From positions 1,497,927-1,561,926 of the forward strand of contig VZDJ01000047.1 in the NCBI GenBank assembly GCA_008694505.1: a DNA stretch of 64,000 bases, written 5' to 3'. A model generated the notes under the pieces. The model made no database searches and had not been told where the DNA came from. It worked only from the letters and a program-made list of their open reading frames with translations. Origin of the DNA: Cyanoderma ruficeps. Taxonomy: Eukaryota; Chordata; Aves; Passeriformes; Timaliidae. The position numbers and the translations under genes are program-made. Positions 60,301-64,000 of the stretch are shown in pieces; position 1 is the first letter of the stretch; each line of letters begins with the position of its first letter.

Positions 60301-60924
60301 AAAAAAAAACACCAAAAAAACCACCCCAAAAGGCCAAGAAAGGTGTAAGAGAGGGGTAGACACAGCTGTGAATGAGAGTGCAAGCACAGGAGAGCACTGT
60401 GAGTGCAGAAGAAAGGTTCAGTTTAAACAGAATCTTAATGAGTGTAAGAGTTTAACCACAGACTCTCAGTGAGAAGATGAGTATCAGCCAATGAGAACAG
60501 TGTTTAGGAACTCTGCTTTTTAAGAATATCATTTGTTGTAAGGGCACAAATATTCTGGGGGATTTATCTGCTTGCCAGCTTTTACCCAGTCCCAGCTTGT
60601 TACCCCTGAAATTTCCACACAAAAGCCAAGGGAAGCTGTACTGAAGAGGAGAAGAGCCAGGTCCATCCTTGCAGGTTTCTCCAATAACACAGTGAGGAAG
60701 GAATTCCTGCAGAGTTGCCAGGGCCAGCCCCTGATCTCTCCTCCCCACATTTCCTGCCCACAGGCCACAGCAGCGGGGTCGTGGTGACCGTCCCTGAGAA
60801 GACAGTGAATGTCACAGCAGGTGGAAATGTAACCCTCCTCTGCACATACACCAGCTCTGCACCTCTGGGAAATTTCTTTATTCAGTGGAGTTTTTACAGT
60901 GCCAAAGAGAGCCAGCTGCACACC
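57353..60924 (+). CDS. VSIG1: VSIG1/ChT1-like immunoglobulin-superfamily gene, first two coding exons (partial)
   Basis: Exon 1 (57353-57389) encodes a short hydrophobic signal peptide, MLKIFPILAILA, and ends in the first base of a Gly codon before GTAAGA. Exon 2 (60764-60924), after CCTGCCCACAG, continues in frame with HSSGVVVTVPEKTVNVTAGG, NVTLLCTYTSS, and FFIQWSFYSAKESQLHT before GTAAGA. Cys39 and Trp54 are the B- and C-strand landmarks of an Ig V-set domain; Asn28 and Asn34 sit in NVT sequons. The exon stops in mid-domain, as in the CTX family, where the V domain is split over two exons. The wording is closest to VSIG1, whose chicken form is the cortical thymocyte antigen ChT1, a type I surface protein and putative adhesion molecule. 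The remaining exons lie beyond 64000. An avian paralogue of VSIG1 is the main alternative. Confidence 0.75.
57390..60763 (+). other. VSIG1-like intron 1
   Basis: 3.4 kb, GT-AG. AT-rich, with an A-rich CAAA/CAAAAA stretch at 60249-60330. I see no further exon or RNA gene in it. Confidence 0.7.
60249..60330 (+). repeat. A-rich (CAAA)n / (CAAAAA)n simple repeat
   Basis: CAAACAAACAAACAAAAAAC units recur, followed by ACCAAAAAA units. Possibly an expanded poly(A) tail of an old retrotransposed element; no body is recognisable upstream. Confidence 0.8.
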
Positions 60925-62660
60925 GTAAGACATTTATTTATTATTACTACGAAATGTAAAAATAAATTTACTATGAAGTTATATTTGAGATATCCTTTAA
61001 GTCCTCAAAGGGTCTTGTTATGTTTGATAGGGTTATCCTTGCTACAGGCCAGGTGAGTTCCTACCCTAGAGATTAAGGACTGGGGTGCAGTGAAATTCAG
61101 GGGCAGATGAAGAAATGATCTGGGCTCCTGGCTCCTACTGACATGCCTGAATGCCTTCACAAACTGATGAGAAAGTACAAAAGTGATTCAGATGCTCAAA
61201 CAACTTGCTCCGAGTCACAGAGGAAGTGTGAAGCAAAGACCAGGTGTCCAAAAACCACACGAGTGCTGCAGCTCCTGGACCAGCTCCCTTTTCTCTTGTC
61301 TGGCAGATATTTCCTGCCATTGTCAAAGCTGCTTTCCTGCTGAGACGCCCTTGCCTGTGATATTGTGTTGTTCCCCATTTAAGGGTCAAACGAGAGCTCC
61401 TTGACTCAGGCACTGCAGTTTTGGCAGCTCAGTAAGAGCTGCTGAGCATGACAGTGGACTGTGAGCACAGTGACAGCAGCAAGAGTGTTGGCAGCACTCT
61501 GCAGAAAGTTGTCACAGCAGGAAATTTGCCACAGCAAACTTGCATTGGTATTTCCTGGCATCCCAGGGCTGCCACTGTGGAAACAGAACAATTACAGGTC
61601 AAGGGCAAATGGTCCCTGCCCTTCCCGAGAGCCCGGGAGGCTGCAGAGCCAAACAATATCTTATTTTGGGGGTACAGTGAGGCTGTTGTAGGCTGGGGTG
61701 CCAGCACAGATGGGATTGGGAAGGACACCAATACCAGGCAGTGGACTGGTGTTCTTCCTTTGTAAGAAGTATTCCTGATTAGAAGTGTTGCTGAATCCTT
61801 GGAGATGACTGGGATTCCTTTTCTATGCCCTGGTGTCAGGCATGTGGGACAATCATTTCCCATTGTTTTTATCCTGTTCCAAACTTTTTTTTTTTCTGAA
61901 AGTTCAATCCTCTTGCTTGGTGTTACAGCTGAGAGTTGAAGTAAAAAGATTTGACTTAGAAGAGTGTCACAGTCCACACTCAGGACATTTTAAATATAAT
62001 ATTAAATTTAACAAATTTAATAGTATTACAGTAGGAGATTTGCCATTGCTGATGCAGTTGTACCTTCCATCTGGTTTATCAATTACAGCAGAATTAGCTT
62101 GCAATTTGCAGAATGTGCAGACTGTAACATATTTGGCATTGAGCAGCAATAGCCAGTGTGTAAGAAATTGCAATTTAACCTACAACAGAACTGCTCACTC
62201 ACCTGCAGTATCTCACAGTCACAGATAAAGCCTGTATCAGTGCTAAATACAAACTCTGGGCCCATCCCAAATTGTGACTCGAGCTGAGTGCCAGACTGAT
62301 GTAGGCACACCTTGCCTGATTGTGTAGCTGAGTAGTTGTTACTCATTGTTTGCTTTCCTCAAGTTAAAACTGTTTTATTAAATGAAGAATTATTGCTAAA
62401 AGGGTGGTAGCTACAGGTTTCCCAAGCTGTATATAGTGCAATATATTATAATTTTGATCCAGGATGTTATATTTTAGATTTTAATCACTTGTTCAAGTGG
62501 GAAGTACAGCACTGATACAGGATCAAGCTTGTCTTCTCCAGGTTTGGTAGAAATCTTTCTGTTCTACTCGCATCAAATTTTTCCATATTGCAACACACTA
62601 AATGCCATACATTTTTCTGGTCACAACCAAGAGAAATAAGCAGATTGAAGTTATAAGTAC

Positions 62661-62858
62661 TACAGAAAAGAAGATAAGAAACCCACATTTTAATGGTGCC
62701 CCATGTAAGGGTCCAACTCAGGACCTTCAGGTAACAGGGCTGCAAAGGAATGAAAAGCACAGCCTCCCCTTGAGGCAAGGTAAAATCTCTGAGTACTTAG
62801 GGACATTAAATTACCCCTGGCACCATTAAAATGTGGATTTCTTATCTTCTTTTCTGTA
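62661..62858. repeat. Inverted repeat with 40-bp arms
   Basis: Arms 62661-62700 and 62819-62858 are 39/40 identical in inverted orientation, with a 118-bp spacer. Each arm reads ACAGAAAAGAAGATAAGAAA, then (C/T)CCACATTTTAATGGTGCC. The right arm abuts the LTR-like element at 62868, so the arms look like the sequence just outside the LTR, including a TGGTGCC that resembles the start of a tRNA primer-binding site. Confidence 0.85.
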
Positions 62859-62867
62859 ATTAGAGCC

Positions 62868-63395
62868 AGGATTAATTGCTCAAGAGACACAGTTCGTGTT
62901 TGGACTCAGATGTTTATGAATTCTTATCTCTAGTACTGTCTCACAAGTTGTGACTTCTAGCCCACAAAGTGAAAAATGGCTCTGTCTCTAACTCTTTCCA
63001 AGGTCTTTTAAGCACAAATGGTCCAATTATGAAATGAGACCTAGATATTTTTTTACTTTTAACCTAATAACTAACCACCCACGGCTAGCAATGTGGATTT
63101 TTCTACCCAATTACGAAATACCACCCAGACCCAGAAGAAGGTGAAAAAGAAGGACTCAGCCTCCACCCTATATCCTCCCTTTTGCTTTAAATATATATAT
63201 TATTATATTCTAAACCCTTAAACTCTAAGTCTTCCACCCTCTGATATCACACACTTCTATTCAAGCTCCACACCCACAACCCCAGTGCCCTCACTGAATT
63301 TTGGAAGCCTTTTCCACGGCCTCAGGTCAAATGAAGTTTTCTTGAAGGTCACAGCCTTTCAGCACAGAAAGCCTGAAATTCTCAGCTTCCAGAGT
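62868..63395 (-). mobile_element. LTR-like element (ERV type), minus orientation
   Basis: The reverse complement matches 42190-42712 over its length with several small indels. It carries the same ends (CACGAACTGTGTCTCTTGAG at its 3' side, TTTGACCTGAGGCC on its 5' side). It is flanked on its 3' side by the 40-bp inverted repeat. It has no coding capacity and the family is not identified. Confidence 0.65.
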
Positions 63396-64000
63396 TCAAA
63401 CAGCTACCAATGCAGATCTGCCTCCCAGCACAGCCTTTGTGAGGTTGGGGTTGTCTTTTGCTGCTTGTTCTGGTGTTTTTGTGCCCTGTCCTGCCCTGCC
63501 CACCCTCCCCAGGTGCTCTGACCATGGCAGTTACACCATGGCGAGGAGGAGACACCACAGCCAGGCTGCTCAAAGGCAGCACCATGAAAAGGGAGGAAGC
63601 AAACAGAGCCAGGTGTTCACTGCCCTGTTTTGAAGCACAGCTTCACAGAGTGGGCGAATATAAACTTTTTTGCTAACTGAGCCAAACTCTGCTCTTCTCC
63701 TGAGAAGTATCTCTAGTAGAACTAATTTCCCTCACTTGAACTTAATAATGTAAGTATAAAATCATGGAAAATAGGATGACATATATATTTTTAACTTTTT
63801 CTTTTTGCCATTTAGCCCTTAGCATCCTTTCATGCTGAATTTAAGTTTTAAATCATAACTCCCAGCCAAGGATCTCGAGAACTTTCCAGCACTGAGTGAT
63901 CTCCATTTCACATCTAGACAAACTATTCTGCTCACCCAGGCTACATCACAGCCTGGCCTGGTTCAGAAGGTGAAGTCTCAGCTCCTGCTCAGACCTACAT
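63396..64000. other. Right-hand end of the window, no gene seen
   Basis: Short open frames with no recognisable content or splice support. It is presumed to be intron of the VSIG1-like gene. Confidence 0.5.

Larger units (their letters stand above)
60925..64000 (+). other. VSIG1-like intron 2, running off the window
   Basis: No second V-domain exon was found here: no acceptor is followed by a frame with the expected DxGxYxC pattern. It contains a 40-bp inverted repeat and an LTR-like element (62661-63395). Confidence 0.5.

Noticed and set aside
61833..62228. 131-codon plus-strand frame in VSIG1-like intron 2, considered as the second V-domain exon
   Set aside because: Lacks the DxGxYxC pattern and any Ig-like spacing; likely a chance frame in AT-rich DNA.
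62602..62890. Opposite-strand frames that both contain KKIRNPHFNGA
   Set aside because: Explained by the 40-bp inverted repeat at 62661-62858, not by two genes.
1..64000. CRISPR arrays, prophage, toxin-antitoxin or other prokaryotic system
   Set aside because: The sequence is vertebrate with spliced genes; the tandem repeats lack unique spacers and no prokaryotic-type operon is present.
1..64000. tRNA, rRNA or snRNA genes
   Set aside because: No cloverleaf with A/B boxes or recognisable structural RNA core was noticed on either strand; microRNA hairpins cannot be judged by eye.

Overview
The window is vertebrate nuclear DNA, almost certainly from a bird and plausibly a songbird. Genes are split by GT-AG introns, CpG-rich promoters alternate with AT-rich introns and long 3' UTRs, and there are decayed CR1-type LINE ends and ERV-type LTRs. 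VBP1 next to RAB39B matches the block on human Xq28, which in birds lies on chicken chromosome 4 (songbird 4A); that placement is from general knowledge, not from a search. There are five N bases, in or beside simple repeats (45561-45564 and 52019). Layout from left to right: (1) 1-4.4 kb, the last coding exon and roughly 4-kb 3' UTR of an unidentified plus-strand gene. (2) 4.9-12.5 kb, VBP1 (prefoldin subunit 3), six coding exons on the plus strand, starting in a CpG island. (3) 13.8-21.9 kb, RAB39B, two coding exons on the minus strand, convergent with VBP1, with a roughly 2.9-kb 3' UTR. (4) 22-27.9 kb, intergenic. (5) 27.9-54.8 kb, a minus-strand synaptotagmin-like (Slp) gene. I joined 16 coding exons into one open frame of 960 codons plus stop. 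It has a zinc-finger-less Rab-binding Slp homology domain, a long linker and two C2 domains, and is closest to SYTL2 as I remember it. A CpG-island 5' exon is predicted at 54.6 kb. (6) 57.35-64 kb, the first two exons of a VSIG1/ChT1-like immunoglobulin-superfamily gene on the plus strand, running off the right edge. Functionally these are separate housekeeping and membrane-traffic genes: a chaperone subunit (VBP1), a vesicle Rab (RAB39B), a putative Rab27 effector (Slp) and a cell-surface Ig protein. Sharing a neighbourhood is not evidence that they act together. I found no operon, phage, CRISPR array or other novel multi-gene system. The items most worth checking are two amino-acid differences in RAB39B at and beside the nucleotide-binding DxxG motif (artefact or real), the complete SYTL2-like gene beside RAB39B, tandem-repeat promoters at all three CpG islands, a perfect 26-bp palindrome, and an inverted-repeat arrangement around an LTR.
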